Positions 7,091 through 15,311 of a stretch of 30,005 nucleotides of DNA are shown here, piece after piece. Under the pieces are notes generated by a model. The model was not told the DNA's origin. It did no database searches and worked only from the letters and a program-made list of their open reading frames with translations. How positions within the stretch are numbered: position 1 is the stretch's first letter; each line of letters begins with the position of its first letter. The position numbers and the translations under genes are program-made. Source of the stretch: an uncultured Propionivibrio sp. (GTDB lineage Bacteria > Pseudomonadota > Gammaproteobacteria > Burkholderiales > Rhodocyclaceae); NCBI GenBank assembly GCA_938040985.1, contig CALHZD010000037.1, forward strand, positions 1-30,005. Reading direction: 5' to 3'.

Positions 7091-7225
7091 ATGAAAAACC
7101 GTATCGTTCGCTCCGTTCTGATTCTTGCCTACATCATCGGCCTCGGCCTGGCGACGACGCTGGTCAATCACGCGCCCGACCATCACGCGGCGGACAGTCA
7201 GATTCTTGAACACAACGCCCGCTGA
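7091..7225 (+). CDS. Micro-protein with one membrane helix, unknown
   Basis: A 44-residue ORF: a basic start (MKNRIVR), one hydrophobic segment of about 18 residues (SVLILAYIIGLGLATTLV) and a short His/Asp-rich tail (NHAPDHHAADSQ). GAGGA at 7080-7084 is well placed before the ATG, and the frame is followed 170 bp later by a perfect terminator hairpin. The tail could bind metal, but that is speculation. I recognise no family. It is divergent from the LysR gene. A chance ORF cannot be excluded, but the ribosome binding site and helix make it plausible. Confidence 0.5.
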   Translation: MKNRIVRSVLILAYIIGLGLATTLVNHAPDHHAADSQILEHNAR

Positions 7226-7394
7226 CGGCCGTCGGAAATTTTTCTGATTTGTCGGCAACAATAGGCATGGTCACTGGCTCCACAAGCGGCACGGCAGCCA
7301 GCATTGCCGACCATTCCAGATCTTCCCGACGCATCTGTCATCATCCATGCACCCCCATTGGCCGGCCGTGAAAAATTTCCACGTGTACCTGTTG

Positions 7395-7436
7395 GGGCTA
7401 TGGGCGGTGTTTTGGCATTGCCCATAGCCCTTATTT
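7395..7436 (+). terminator. Rho-independent terminator
   Basis: GGGCTATGGGC (7395-7405) and GCCCATAGCCC (7420-7430) form a perfect 11-bp stem with a 14-base loop, followed by TTATTTT. It probably ends the transcript of the micro-ORF at 7091. Confidence 0.75.
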
Positions 7437-7505
7437 TCAGGCCCGCCGCTTCAGACAAATCCAGGCATTGCGCTTCTCTTCGCTTCTCCTCTTTTGCACC
7501 TCCTT

Positions 7506-7533
7506 TGCCCCCTGTTCAGGGGGCATTTTTATT
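7506..7533 (+). terminator. Rho-independent terminator
   Basis: TGCCCCCT (7506-7513), loop GTTC, AGGGGGCA (7518-7525), then TTTTATTT. A compact, strong hairpin about 75 bp after the previous terminator. No gene lies between the two, so it is either a backup or the end of an unrecognised transcript. Confidence 0.7.
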
Positions 7534-7790
7534 TGCCTTGTACATTACCTTTCCGTCGTTTTCCAGCCTTTTCCGGCTTCTTGCCCTGCCGCTCTTTCAG
7601 GCTTTCGGGCTTTTGTACCTTTCATACCCTTCGTCCTGTTCTCCTTTTTCCATCCTCCCAGCAGGCAAGCAATCCCCATGCAGGCTGACTGAAACGGCCT
7701 GACGATGCCTGACGATATAAGCCGGTCTGACCGACTAACCCGTCGGGGCTGCATGCTCGCCAAAACATATCTGACAGCCGGCAGCCAATC

Positions 7791-7880
7791 GGGTAAATCT
7801 TTCGGTTGTCAAAAGAGGGCGCCGCCTGCCACGGCCGCACCGCCGCAGCCCGCGTCAATTGGGTGTTTGCGGGCAGGTCT
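7791..7880 (+). repeat. 90-bp direct repeat, copy 1
   Basis: Runs from GGGTAAATCT to GGGCAGGTCT. It matches 8021-8110 at about 86 of 90 positions without gaps. It contains a REP-like core at 7847-7877 (CCCGCGTCAATTGGGTGTTT). Confidence 0.85.
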
Positions 7881-8020
7881 ACCAATCACCAATTAACGCT
7901 ACGGCACATCGCAAACGGTAGGACAAAACCAAACGGCACGTTGCGCAGTGCCGAACTGAGCCAGGATCGCGGCGGCATGCCGATCGGTTTGATCATGTTG
8001 ATCGCCGACGGCCGCCGGCC

Positions 8021-8110
8021 GGGTAAATCTGCCGGTTGTCAAAAGAGGGCGCCGCCTGCCACAGCCGCACCGCCGCAGCCCGCGTCAATTGGGCGTTTGC
8101 GGGCAGGTCT
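8021..8110 (+). repeat. 90-bp direct repeat, copy 2
   Basis: Second copy, 230 bp downstream in the same orientation, with four substitutions relative to copy 1. REP-like core at 8077-8107. It lies just beyond the 3' end of comEC. Confidence 0.85.
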
Positions 8111-8274
8111 GCCGGAAATTTCAAAGATGATTTTTATCCGGTCTCCCGCATTTACGGCGGAATTGCAGACGTCCCGCCGACCGGCGCCTTTTGCACGCTG
8201 ATGGCGTATGCCAGCGGCGCGCGTGAGCATGACGGGTTACGTGGCAAGGCGTATTTCGCGCACCTTTCGCGCGC

Positions 8275-11262
8275 TTATTGCATTTGCCAGTAACGCCGGC
8301 GAACTTGCCGCCACGACGAGACCTCGGCGCGCGCCGCCAGCCGTACATGTATTGCGCCGCCAGCATCGGTCCGCCATAGCCGGCTGCCCCGCGCGGCGTA
8401 GCGCGCCAGTGTTTCCGCATGCGGATGCCCGAAAGCATTGCGGTATCCCGCCGAGAACACGGCTTCATGCGCGCCGACAGCCGCAAGAAAAGGCGGTGTC
8501 GACGATCTGCGGCTGCCGTGATGCGGAGCGACGATGACTTCGCTGCGCAACGTCGGCATCGCCGCCGGCGAGCCCTTTGCCGGCATGCCGTACGCAGCAT
8601 CCGCGTTCGGGCTTGCCTCCGCGCCGTCACGCTCTTCCCTGTTTTTTTCTCCGCGTTCTTCGCTTCTTTCTTCACTCTTCCCGCTATTTCGCTTCGCTTC
8701 CCACGCCAGCAGACGGGCTTCCGCCGCCGCGTCGATGTCACCGGTCAGCAAGGCGCGGCTTCCGGCGGCTTCGATCTTCAGCACGCAGCTCAAATGATTC
8801 GGCGGGGCTGATGTGTCGGCATACACGGCCTCATCCGGATGCAAGAGACTGAATCGCACGCCGTCCCACGTCCAATGCTGCCCCGCGGCGCAAGCTTCGC
8901 CGCCAAAAGCCGCCGTTGCCGAAGAGAGCAGGCGCGCGACCGGCAACGACGCCTGAATCGAAGCCAGCCCCCCCGCATGATCGGTATCGCTGTGCGAAAT
9001 GACCAGCGCGTCGAGCCGCCCGATACCGGCCGCGCGCAGAAACGGCGCGACGACCCGCTGTCCGGCATCCGCCTCGGCGCTGTAGCGCGGCCCGGCATCG
9101 TAGAGCAGGTTGTGCGTCGCCGTGCGCACGGCGACCGCCAATCCCTGCCCGACATCGAGCACATCGACCCAGGCTTCGCCCGCCGGCGGCCTCGGCGCCT
9201 GCCAGAGCAGCGCCGGCAAAAGCAGCAAGCTGCCCAGCCAGCGCGCCGGAAAACCGCGCGGCAAGAGCAGCCAGGCGACGCCACCCAGCGCCAGCAGTAT
9301 CGCCCACAGCGGCGGCGCGGGCTGCCACCAGACCGGCCAGGCGGACAGTTCGTTCAGCACGGCCATCAGCTGCGCCAGCAGCCAGTGATCGACGTGTAAC
9401 AGCCATGACCACGGCAATACGGCGCAAAGCAGCGTCAACGGCGTAATCAGCAGGCTGACGACGGGAATCGCCAGGGCATTGGCCAGCGGAGAGACCAGCG
9501 AAAACTGCTGAAAGAAGAAGAGCAGCAAAGGCAGTCCCGCCACCGTCACCGCCCACTGCGCCGCGCCCCAGTGCAGCGCCAGCGCACGCCAACGCGCGAC
9601 TCCGGCAAGGCGTGCAGGCTGCCTGAGGCGCGCGCCGGCCGCATACAGTAATGCGGCGACCGCGCCAAACGATAGCCAAAAACCGACGGACAGCACGGCC
9701 CACGGATCGATGAGCACTACGACGAACAGCGCCGCCAGCAGAATTCTGCCAGAACCGAAATTGCGCCCGGAACACAGGGCAAGCGCCGCCACGCTCAACA
9801 TGTACAGCGTCCGCTGCACCGGCACCTCAAAACCCGCCAGCAAGGCATACGCACAGGCGGCCAGCCAGCCCGCCAGCAAAGCGGCTTTGGGCGCGGGCAG
9901 GCGCAACATCAGGCGCTCACTGCGCCGCCACAGCCAGCCCACCAGCCCCGCGAACAAGGCCGCCAGCATTGTCACGTGCAGGCCGCTGATCGACACCAGA
10001 TGCGTCACGCCCGTGCGGTTGAAAAGCGTCCATTGCGCGCCGGGAATCGCGCGCTGATCGCCGATGGCCAGCGCCGCCAGCACGCCGCCATACGGCGCAT
10101 CGGGCAGCGCGGCAACAAAGCGGTCACGCACCGCCTCGCGCAGGCGCTCGACCAGATAAGCGGGACGCACGACGAAAGCATCGAGCCGCTTATTGCCGCA
10201 GCCGCCAACACCGCTGTCGGCGCTATTGCCCGCCCGCTTGTCCGGCCTCACCGCGCCCAGTGCACGAATATTGCGCTCCAGCAGCCATGCCTCGTAATCG
10301 AAGCCCTGCGGATTGGCATTGCCGTGCGGACGCCGCAGGCGCACGGTCAGCCGCCAGCGTTCGCCCGCATGCAAACGCCCGCCGGCCGGCCGCACCGACG
10401 GCGCAGACGGATTGGCCGCCGCCGGCGGGCCGGAAGCGCCGTCAGTCGCCCGACGGTCGGGCGCGGGCGGACTCAGCGCGGCATCGGTAGTCTGCTCGAC
10501 GGTTGAACGCGCGGCGGGATTGACGTCAGAACCTACGCCCGAATTTTCGCCAGAATCTGCGGCCGCCGCCGTAGCCGGGAGCGAAGCGGCAGCCGGCGTC
10601 TTGGCCTCTTCCGCGCCCGGATTCACGGTGTGCACGTGCGCCGTGCGCGCCGCCGCTGCGGGCGAATTCCCTGCGCTTTTATCATCGCTGCGCCGTGTGT
10701 TTTCCCCGCCGCCTTCCCTGCGTCTGTGCGCTCCCAGGGCGCGTGCATCACGCCAGGAACGCCCCTCATACCAGGTTAACTGGAGATGTTTTGGCACATG
10801 CGCGCCGGGAGTCTGCACCGACTCAACCGTGAACTCAAAGCGCTCGCCCTGCGCAAAACGATGCGGCAAAGCGGCGACGATGCCCGTCAGCGTCACATCG
10901 CGCCCTTCCCACTCGGCCGGCAGGGCATCCGCCAGACGCAGATGCGCCCGCCAGCCGGCCCAGACAAAACCGAGCATGAATGCGAGCAGAACAACCCCAG
11001 CGCCTGCGCCTGCGCCTGCGCCAACGCCAGGGAAAGCTATGCGCTCCGCCGTAAACGGCCGGCGTCCTTTGCCGGGCGCATCGCCCTGACGCGCCCGGCC
11101 TGACGCAGGCTTTCCGCGCATGCCTGCAACGCCCGCCAGTAAAGCGGCGACCGCCACGCCCATCAGAAGCAGGATCGCCGCCGGCGAAGGCAGATGTGCC
11201 TGCATTTGCAGGCAGAGAATACCGGCAACGAAAGACAAGATAGCGGCTTTGGAAAAGTGCAT
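8275..11262 (-). CDS. comEC: ComEC/Rec2-type DNA uptake channel with low-complexity insertions
   Basis: A 995-aa inner-membrane protein that passes single-stranded DNA into the cell during natural transformation. The N-terminus has helices and a DUF4131-like region. The central Competence domain shows GVTHLVSISGLHVTMLAALFAGL and repeated helices. The C-terminal metallo-beta-lactamase-like domain has DVLDVGQGLAVAV, VISHSDTDHAGGL and VAPHHGSRRSS. Family members are usually about 750-800 residues. The excess lies in an Ala/Pro/Ser-rich insert at about residues 171-296 (10375-10752) and a charged Glu/Arg/Lys insert (about 8555-8700) inside the hydrolase-like domain. A short (Gly-Ala) run lies near residues 79-90. 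The reading frame is intact, so the gene is probably functional. It is transcribed alone. Confidence 0.93.
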   Translation of the reverse strand: MHFSKAAILSFVAGILCLQMQAHLPSPAAILLLMGVAVAALLAGVAGMRGKPASGRARQGDAPGKGRRPFTAERIAFPGVGAGAGAGAGVVLLAFMLGFVWAGWRAHLRLADALPAEWEGRDVTLTGIVAALPHRFAQGERFEFTVESVQTPGAHVPKHLQLTWYEGRSWRDARALGAHRRREGGGENTRRSDDKSAGNSPAAAARTAHVHTVNPGAEEAKTPAAASLPATAAAADSGENSGVGSDVNPAARSTVEQTTDAALSPPAPDRRATDGASGPPAAANPSAPSVRPAGGRLHAGERWRLTVRLRRPHGNANPQGFDYEAWLLERNIRALGAVRPDKRAGNSADSGVGGCGNKRLDAFVVRPAYLVERLREAVRDRFVAALPDAPYGGVLAALAIGDQRAIPGAQWTLFNRTGVTHLVSISGLHVTMLAALFAGLVGWLWRRSERLMLRLPAPKAALLAGWLAACAYALLAGFEVPVQRTLYMLSVAALALCSGRNFGSGRILLAALFVVVLIDPWAVLSVGFWLSFGAVAALLYAAGARLRQPARLAGVARWRALALHWGAAQWAVTVAGLPLLLFFFQQFSLVSPLANALAIPVVSLLITPLTLLCAVLPWSWLLHVDHWLLAQLMAVLNELSAWPVWWQPAPPLWAILLALGGVAWLLLPRGFPARWLGSLLLLPALLWQAPRPPAGEAWVDVLDVGQGLAVAVRTATHNLLYDAGPRYSAEADAGQRVVAPFLRAAGIGRLDALVISHSDTDHAGGLASIQASLPVARLLSSATAAFGGEACAAGQHWTWDGVRFSLLHPDEAVYADTSAPPNHLSCVLKIEAAGSRALLTGDIDAAAEARLLAWEAKRNSGKSEERSEERGEKNREERDGAEASPNADAAYGMPAKGSPAAMPTLRSEVIVAPHHGSRRSSTPPFLAAVGAHEAVFSAGYRNAFGHPHAETLARYAARGSRLWRTDAGGAIHVRLAARAEVSSWRQVRRRYWQMQ

Positions 11263-11857
11263 AAATCCGATAAAAATGAATATCTTATCGTCAAATTATA
11301 GGCGTACGAAAAGCACGGCTGGCGTTGCGATGAGGCGATGCCCGGCGCATCCGAGAACTGCGGCCAACGGTGGGTACATATTGCGGCCGTCGGGCGTATA
11401 CCGATTCCCGCGAACCTGCGGCCAACTCCGCTCAACTCCAACCAACGTATGCGCTCAGTGTGCCTACAACCCGATTCAGGCGCCCTTTCCCACTTCCGGC
11501 ACATTATCGCAGGACATAACCGTTTGATTTTTAATGCGCTTAATCAGACACTACCGGCAATGACGAAGGAAAACCTGCCGGCCGAACCCTCCCGGCGGCA
11601 ACGCGATACGGACAAATCCTTGCAATAAAGCCACATCCGTCAGGTTTTTTTACCGATCGTCACCCAGGTCTTGATTTGGGAGGCAACTCCCCGATATATG
11701 ATGGCGACGGTTATGCGCTCAAAAGTTCGGGCACACAAGGCCATTACGTGCAAATTACGGCGGTATGCCGGCTTGTCAGACCTGCCGTCGCAATACTTTA
11801 ATCCATCATCGGATTTCACATTGATTAGATCAATGAACCAGCTTATTGGGGTACATC
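11263..11857. other. Divergent intergenic region between comEC and the Cache-HAMP gene
   Basis: About 595 bases with no supported gene. The comEC promoter should lie in the AT-rich patch near 11265-11300. Near the right end is the palindrome at 11820-11834. No RNA gene was recognised. Confidence 0.5.
11820..11834. promoter_or_regulatory. Perfect 15-base palindrome before the Cache-HAMP gene
   Basis: ATTGAT-TAG-ATCAAT, 23 bases upstream of the ATG. The half-sites equal those of the FNR/ANR box (TTGAT-N4-ATCAA), but the spacer is three bases, not four, so FNR binding is doubtful. It may be an operator for another dimeric regulator. Confidence 0.35.
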
Positions 11858-12832
11858 ATGCATCTGAAAACCCGAATACAAATCATCGTTACCGCTTCCC
11901 TGCTCGGGCTTCTCGTCATATCGGGCTTCGGCCTTTATACGATCCGGCACAACCTGTATGAAGAACGGCGTTCGCATATCAGCCAATCGCTCGATTTTGC
12001 CGATTCTCTGATCAAGCACTACCACGCGCTCGAAGTCAGCGGCAAGATGAGCAGCGAAGATGCACAGCGGCGCGCCATCGAAGCGATCAACGCGCAACGG
12101 CAAGGCGTGCGCAACTATTACTTCATCCGCGACTATGCAAGCGACAGATTTATCCAGCACCCGATCCAAAGCCGCATCGGCAAAATAGACGACGGCGGCA
12201 AGCTGCCGGACGGGCGCACCGTCACCGAAGCCTACCGCGAAGGGTTGAAAACAAGCACCGACAACAAAGCCTATCTTGAACTGGACACCCTCAAGCCGGG
12301 CGAGCCGGAATATCTCCGTTTCCCCAAACTCAACGGCGTACTGAAATTCGATCCTTGGGGATGGATCGTCGGCATCGGCTTCTTCATCGACGACATTGAC
12401 GCGCGTTTCTGGCAGCAGGCGGCTTACTTCCTAGGAGCCAGCAGCGTGTTGCTGGCGTTCGTGGCGATTTTCGCCTTCCGCATGCGCGGCGACATTCTTA
12501 AGCAGCTGGGCGGCGAACCCTATGAGGCCGCCGAAAACATGCGGAGAATCGCCGAAGGCGACCTCCATATCAGCATTCACCTTGCCGAAGATGACAACTC
12601 CAGCATGATGGCCTCGCTCAAGCTGATGCAGATGAAGCTGATCAACATCACGGCGGCGATTCAAGAAAACAGCGACGCCCTGTCCAAACAGGTCGCCGCC
12701 ATTGATGTGGCGACGCGCAATTATGTCGAAACGCGCTCCCTCGACGCCCTGCCGCCGCTGCTGCTGGCGATCAACAAAGTTCACAGGATTGTCGGCGCGC
12801 TGAACAAGTCGATTGCCCGCTTCAAGCTTTAG
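11858..12832 (+). CDS. Membrane sensor with single Cache and HAMP domains but no output domain
   Basis: A 324-aa protein. A first membrane helix lies at about residues 8-26. A periplasmic single-Cache type 2 domain follows (FADSLIKHYHALEVSGKMSSEDAQ, NYYFIRDYASDRFIQHP, FDPWGWIVGIGFFIDDIDARFW). A second helix lies at about 190-208, and then a HAMP-like region (LGGEPYEAAENMRRIAEGDL). Chemoreceptors of this type continue with a ~250-residue methyl-accepting signalling domain; here the protein ends about 60 residues after HAMP (AINKVHRIVGALNKSIARFKL). The start ATG 11858 has GGGG at 11848-11851. It may be a truncated chemoreceptor or a sensor that signals through a partner, possibly the protein encoded 70 bp downstream. 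The Cache ligand is unknown; small carboxylates are common for this class. Confidence 0.85.
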   Translation: MHLKTRIQIIVTASLLGLLVISGFGLYTIRHNLYEERRSHISQSLDFADSLIKHYHALEVSGKMSSEDAQRRAIEAINAQRQGVRNYYFIRDYASDRFIQHPIQSRIGKIDDGGKLPDGRTVTEAYREGLKTSTDNKAYLELDTLKPGEPEYLRFPKLNGVLKFDPWGWIVGIGFFIDDIDARFWQQAAYFLGASSVLLAFVAIFAFRMRGDILKQLGGEPYEAAENMRRIAEGDLHISIHLAEDDNSSMMASLKLMQMKLINITAAIQENSDALSKQVAAIDVATRNYVETRSLDALPPLLLAINKVHRIVGALNKSIARFKL

Positions 12833-12902
12833 CCGGAAAATCATCAAACCGATTGACAACGCATGTAGCCAGTCCGATCATTCAGAAAAGCGGGAGGAAA
12901 AC

Positions 12903-13475
12903 ATGAATCCATCGGCAGTTTTGCGCGTCACCGAAAAAGGCGCAGAAGAAATAGCGCGCCATACTGTTGGCTTGGGGCTCCGGCAACGAGGCATCATGCT
13001 GTTGCTGAGCAAGCCCCGAACTTTGGAAGATCTGCTGCATAAATCGGTACTCCCCGCCGAGGAATCGTTCGCCATCCTCCGTGAGTTGATGCGGGACGGC
13101 TTCATCATTCAGGATGACGGCGCAACGCCCGCGCCGCCTTTAGCGCCGCCCGCACACGCCGACGCGGCGGCGTATACGGCAAATGGCGTTGCCCCCGCCA
13201 TGCCGGCGGCCGGCGCCAGAACCGCGCACGCCCGCGATGAATGGCACATTCATGATGAGGCCATCATTTCCGAAGCAAGATTCCTGCTCGTCGATTTCTG
13301 CATGGATTGCTTCGGCACGCAGGCGCAAACGCTGATCGACCGCTTCCGCACCTGCAAGACACAGAACGAGCTGTCCGCGCAGACCAAGGATCTGGCGACC
13401 CTGATCAGCCAGCGTCAGCCGGCAAAACTGGCGGCGCTGCGCGACATCGTCCGCACGATCAACGAAACGGACTGA
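12903..13475 (+). CDS. Unknown protein with winged-helix-like N-terminus
   Basis: A 190-aa soluble protein. The first ~75 residues (VTEKGAEEIARHTVGL, LRQRGIMLLLSKPRTLEDLL, ESFAILRELMRDGFIIQDD) look like a small winged-helix module seen at the start of several uncharacterised betaproteobacterial proteins. A Pro/Ala-rich linker follows at about 76-110, then a helical C-terminal domain (EARFLLVDFCMDCFGTQAQTLIDRF ending LRDIVRTIN). It has no membrane segment or signal peptide. GGGAGGAAA before the ATG is a strong ribosome binding site. It follows the output-less Cache-HAMP sensor by 70 bp on the same strand, so the two may be co-expressed. No function can be assigned. Confidence 0.75.
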   Translation: MNPSAVLRVTEKGAEEIARHTVGLGLRQRGIMLLLSKPRTLEDLLHKSVLPAEESFAILRELMRDGFIIQDDGATPAPPLAPPAHADAAAYTANGVAPAMPAAGARTAHARDEWHIHDEAIISEARFLLVDFCMDCFGTQAQTLIDRFRTCKTQNELSAQTKDLATLISQRQPAKLAALRDIVRTINETD

Positions 13476-14078
13476 AAAATCACCGGCGCGCCGGCAACCA
13501 TTGCCGGATGCGCGCATCGGGTATGGCGCATGGCCGGAACCCGCGTAAACAGGCGGCTACAGCGACGCTGTGGCCCAGGCGCAATGGGCTTTCCCGGCAT
13601 GCCCCCAACACACCTGCCTGCGACGTTCCTGCCGCTCTGCCGTTCTACCGTTTTTTCCCCTCCTGCACCGCCCGACCCGACCTGCCCCGCCAGCTCCGTC
13701 TCTTGCCGGCTCCCGCTTTCCTTCCCGTAAGGTCGATCAATTTAGCCGCAAACCGGAAGAAGTATTCGTCGGAACGGATGCAACCCCGCTCGCAACGCCG
13801 ATCAATTTAGTTTTCTCTGCGGCATTGGCTTGCCCCGACATACATGCCATACGTTCCGGCAGCACGCCGCAGCCAGCGCCGGCAGCATTGCGCCGCGCAA
13901 CGGCTCAGCGATTTTTTACCCGCGCACAGCGTGCACGGAAATCGGCAGCAGCGAAGCAATCGCCGCCTTGCTTTTCACCCGCGCACCGGCACTCACGGGT
14001 CTTGAAAAGACCAAACACATCCCTATCTTCTTGTCAACGCCGCAATCCCCTGCGGAAACCATCTGAAAGGAGAATGGA
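13476..14078. other. Upstream region of the hsp20 pair
   Basis: About 600 bases without a supported gene. It begins with a palindrome CCGGCGCGCCGG (13483-13494), has a pyrimidine-rich tract (about 13640-13735) and two direct copies of CGATCAATTTAG at 13734-13745 and 13799-13810. It ends with the heat-shock promoter at 14001-14028. Confidence 0.55.
14001..14028 (+). promoter_or_regulatory. Sigma-32 (RpoH)-type heat-shock promoter
   Basis: CTTGAAA at 14001-14007, a 13-base spacer, then CCCTATCT at 14021-14028. The sigma-32 consensus is CTTGAAA, 11-16 bases, CCCCATNT, so only one defined position differs. It lies about 50 bases upstream of the first hsp20 start codon. Confidence 0.75.
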
Positions 14079-14525
14079 ATGTATCGAACCCTGTTTGCCG
14101 GCGACCTGTTCGCCGATCTGGCCCGCCTGCAACGCCAGCTATTGCGTCATGCCGGCGCGGCCACCCCGCTGCGCGGCATCGGACGCAGCGGTTTTCCGGC
14201 GCTCAATGTCGGCACAACGCCGACGAGCGTGGAAATCTACGCTTTTGCGCCGGGGCTTGACCCGGCCAGCATCGATGTTTCGATCGAACGCGGCGTGCTG
14301 ACGCTGTCGGGCGAACGCAGCAGCGAACTGCCCCAGGCAGACGCGAAAGCGGCGACGCACATCAACGAGCGCATCAGCGGCGCTTACCGCCGCGCCATCA
14401 GCCTGTCTGACGACATCGATCCGGAAAGCGCCTCGGCCGCCTACAAGGACGGCGTGCTGCACGTCAGCATCCGGCGCCGCGCCGCCTCGATGCCGCATCG
14501 CGTCGAAATCACTGAAAAAAGCTGA
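14079..14525 (+). CDS. Small heat-shock protein (Hsp20/alpha-crystallin), first of pair
   Basis: A 148-aa ATP-independent holdase of the Hsp20 family. The alpha-crystallin domain spans about residues 42-145: PALNVGTTPTSVEIYAFAPGLDPASIDVSI, GVLTLSGERSS, RISGAYRRAISLSDDIDPESASAAYKDGVLHVSI. The conserved A-x-x-x-DGVL motif near the domain end is present. AAGGAGA upstream gives a strong ribosome binding site. It is followed 15 bases later by a second hsp20 gene and preceded by a sigma-32-like promoter, so the pair is expected to be heat-induced and may form mixed oligomers. Confidence 0.92.
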   Translation: MYRTLFAGDLFADLARLQRQLLRHAGAATPLRGIGRSGFPALNVGTTPTSVEIYAFAPGLDPASIDVSIERGVLTLSGERSSELPQADAKAATHINERISGAYRRAISLSDDIDPESASAAYKDGVLHVSIRRRAASMPHRVEITEKS

Positions 14526-14540
14526 AGAAAGGAAAACATC

Positions 14541-14933
14541 ATGAACGAACATCAGGTGACCGAAACCGCGCAACGGAAAAATGAAAGCGAATACGCCGAA
14601 GCGGCGGCCATGCTGCCGCCCGTCGATGTCATCGAGGACGCAGCCGGCATTACGCTCTATGCCGATCTGCCGGGCGTGCCGAAAGACAAGCTGAACGTCC
14701 ACGTCGATGCGGAAGCGCTGTCCATCGAAGGCGAAGTCGAACTGCCCATCCCCGCCGATATGGAAGCCAGCTACGTCGAAGTCGAATCGCCGCGCTATCG
14801 CCGGACGTTTTCGCTGGGCAAGGAACTCGACCGCGAAAATATCCGGGCCGAATTCAACAATGGCGTACTCAAACTGAGCATTCCCAAGCTTGAACGCGCC
14901 AAACCGCGCAAGATTGAAGTGCGCGTCGCCTAA
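14541..14933 (+). CDS. Small heat-shock protein (Hsp20/alpha-crystallin), second of pair
   Basis: A 130-aa Hsp20 protein. The domain runs PPVDVIEDAAGITLYADLPGVPKDKLNVHV, LSIEGEVELP, SPRYRRTFSLGKELDRENIRAEFNNGVLKLSIPK, with the usual N-GVL motif and the C-terminal RKIEV strand. It differs clearly from the first copy, as in the tandem two-class sHSP operons of many betaproteobacteria, so it is an old duplication. AAGGAAA precedes the ATG. A strong terminator lies about 85 bp downstream. Confidence 0.92.
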   Translation: MNEHQVTETAQRKNESEYAEAAAMLPPVDVIEDAAGITLYADLPGVPKDKLNVHVDAEALSIEGEVELPIPADMEASYVEVESPRYRRTFSLGKELDRENIRAEFNNGVLKLSIPKLERAKPRKIEVRVA

Positions 14934-15016
14934 CTGGCCGGATCGGCCGGACGATTGTCCGGCAGTGCCCCCAGCGGTGACCGCGGCGGTGCGCGACATC
15001 CCGCCATGCGCCTCTT

Positions 15017-15045
15017 AAAATGCCGGCCTTCCTGGCCGGCATTTT
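15017..15045 (+). terminator. Rho-independent terminator of the hsp20 operon
   Basis: AAAATGCCGGCC (15017-15028), loop TTCCT, GGCCGGCATTTT (15034-15045). It is a perfect 12-bp stem, ending in a T-run, 84 bp after the second hsp20 stop. Confidence 0.85.
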
Positions 15046-15173
15046 TCATTCGCATTCACGTAGTACCGACGGGCAGACGCTGACGGCATGGTGCATGGCG
15101 CCGGCGACGTGGTGTATGTGCAGCCGCCGCGCGAGTCGGAATACGTTGGACATTGCGGCGGAGGCTGCCCGCG

Positions 15174-15311
15174 AGCCCGCGTCAATAGGGCATTTGCCGG
15201 CAGGCCGGCCGGGAGCCCGCGCCCATACTGGGCTGGCAGGCAGGATGGCCGGAAACGCCCATTCCACGCGGGCTTCAGGGCATGCTTACCGACAATGCCC
15301 AATCCACGGGC
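15174..15311. repeat. REP-like cluster with opposed copies
   Basis: A full forward copy lies at 15174-15204 (AGCCCGCGTCAATAGGGCAT, then TTGCCGGCAGG) and a full reverse copy at 15249-15276. Partial copies are at 15213-15240 (forward) and 15291-15311 (reverse). Each has GCCC/GGGC arms; the opposed full copies could pair into a long hairpin, like paired REP units. The same family occurs at 3224, 7847 and 8077. Confidence 0.65.

Larger units (their letters stand above)
7226..8274. other. One-kilobase non-coding stretch with repeats
   Basis: No gene is supported here. It holds two terminators (7395-7436 and 7506-7533), a pyrimidine-rich tract on the plus strand (about 7465-7665) and two copies of a 90-bp direct repeat (7791-7880 and 8021-8110), each containing a REP-like core. 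ORFs in this stretch have low-complexity translations without family motifs. Confidence 0.65.

Noticed and set aside
7304..7702. 132-aa ORF in the intergenic stretch
   Set aside because: It runs through two terminator hairpins, its composition reflects the pyrimidine-rich tract, and no ribosome binding site or family motif is present.
9613..9630. Simonsiella-dialect DUS inside comEC
   Set aside because: AGGCTGCCTGAG differs at one position from the 12-mer, and it lies within coding sequence; chance is likely.
10993..11028. Phase-variable repeat in comEC
   Set aside because: The hexamer run encoding Gly-Ala is short, and its unit is a multiple of three, so length change would not alter the frame.
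11820..11834. FNR/ANR box
   Set aside because: The half-sites fit but the spacer is three bases instead of four; kept only as a palindrome.
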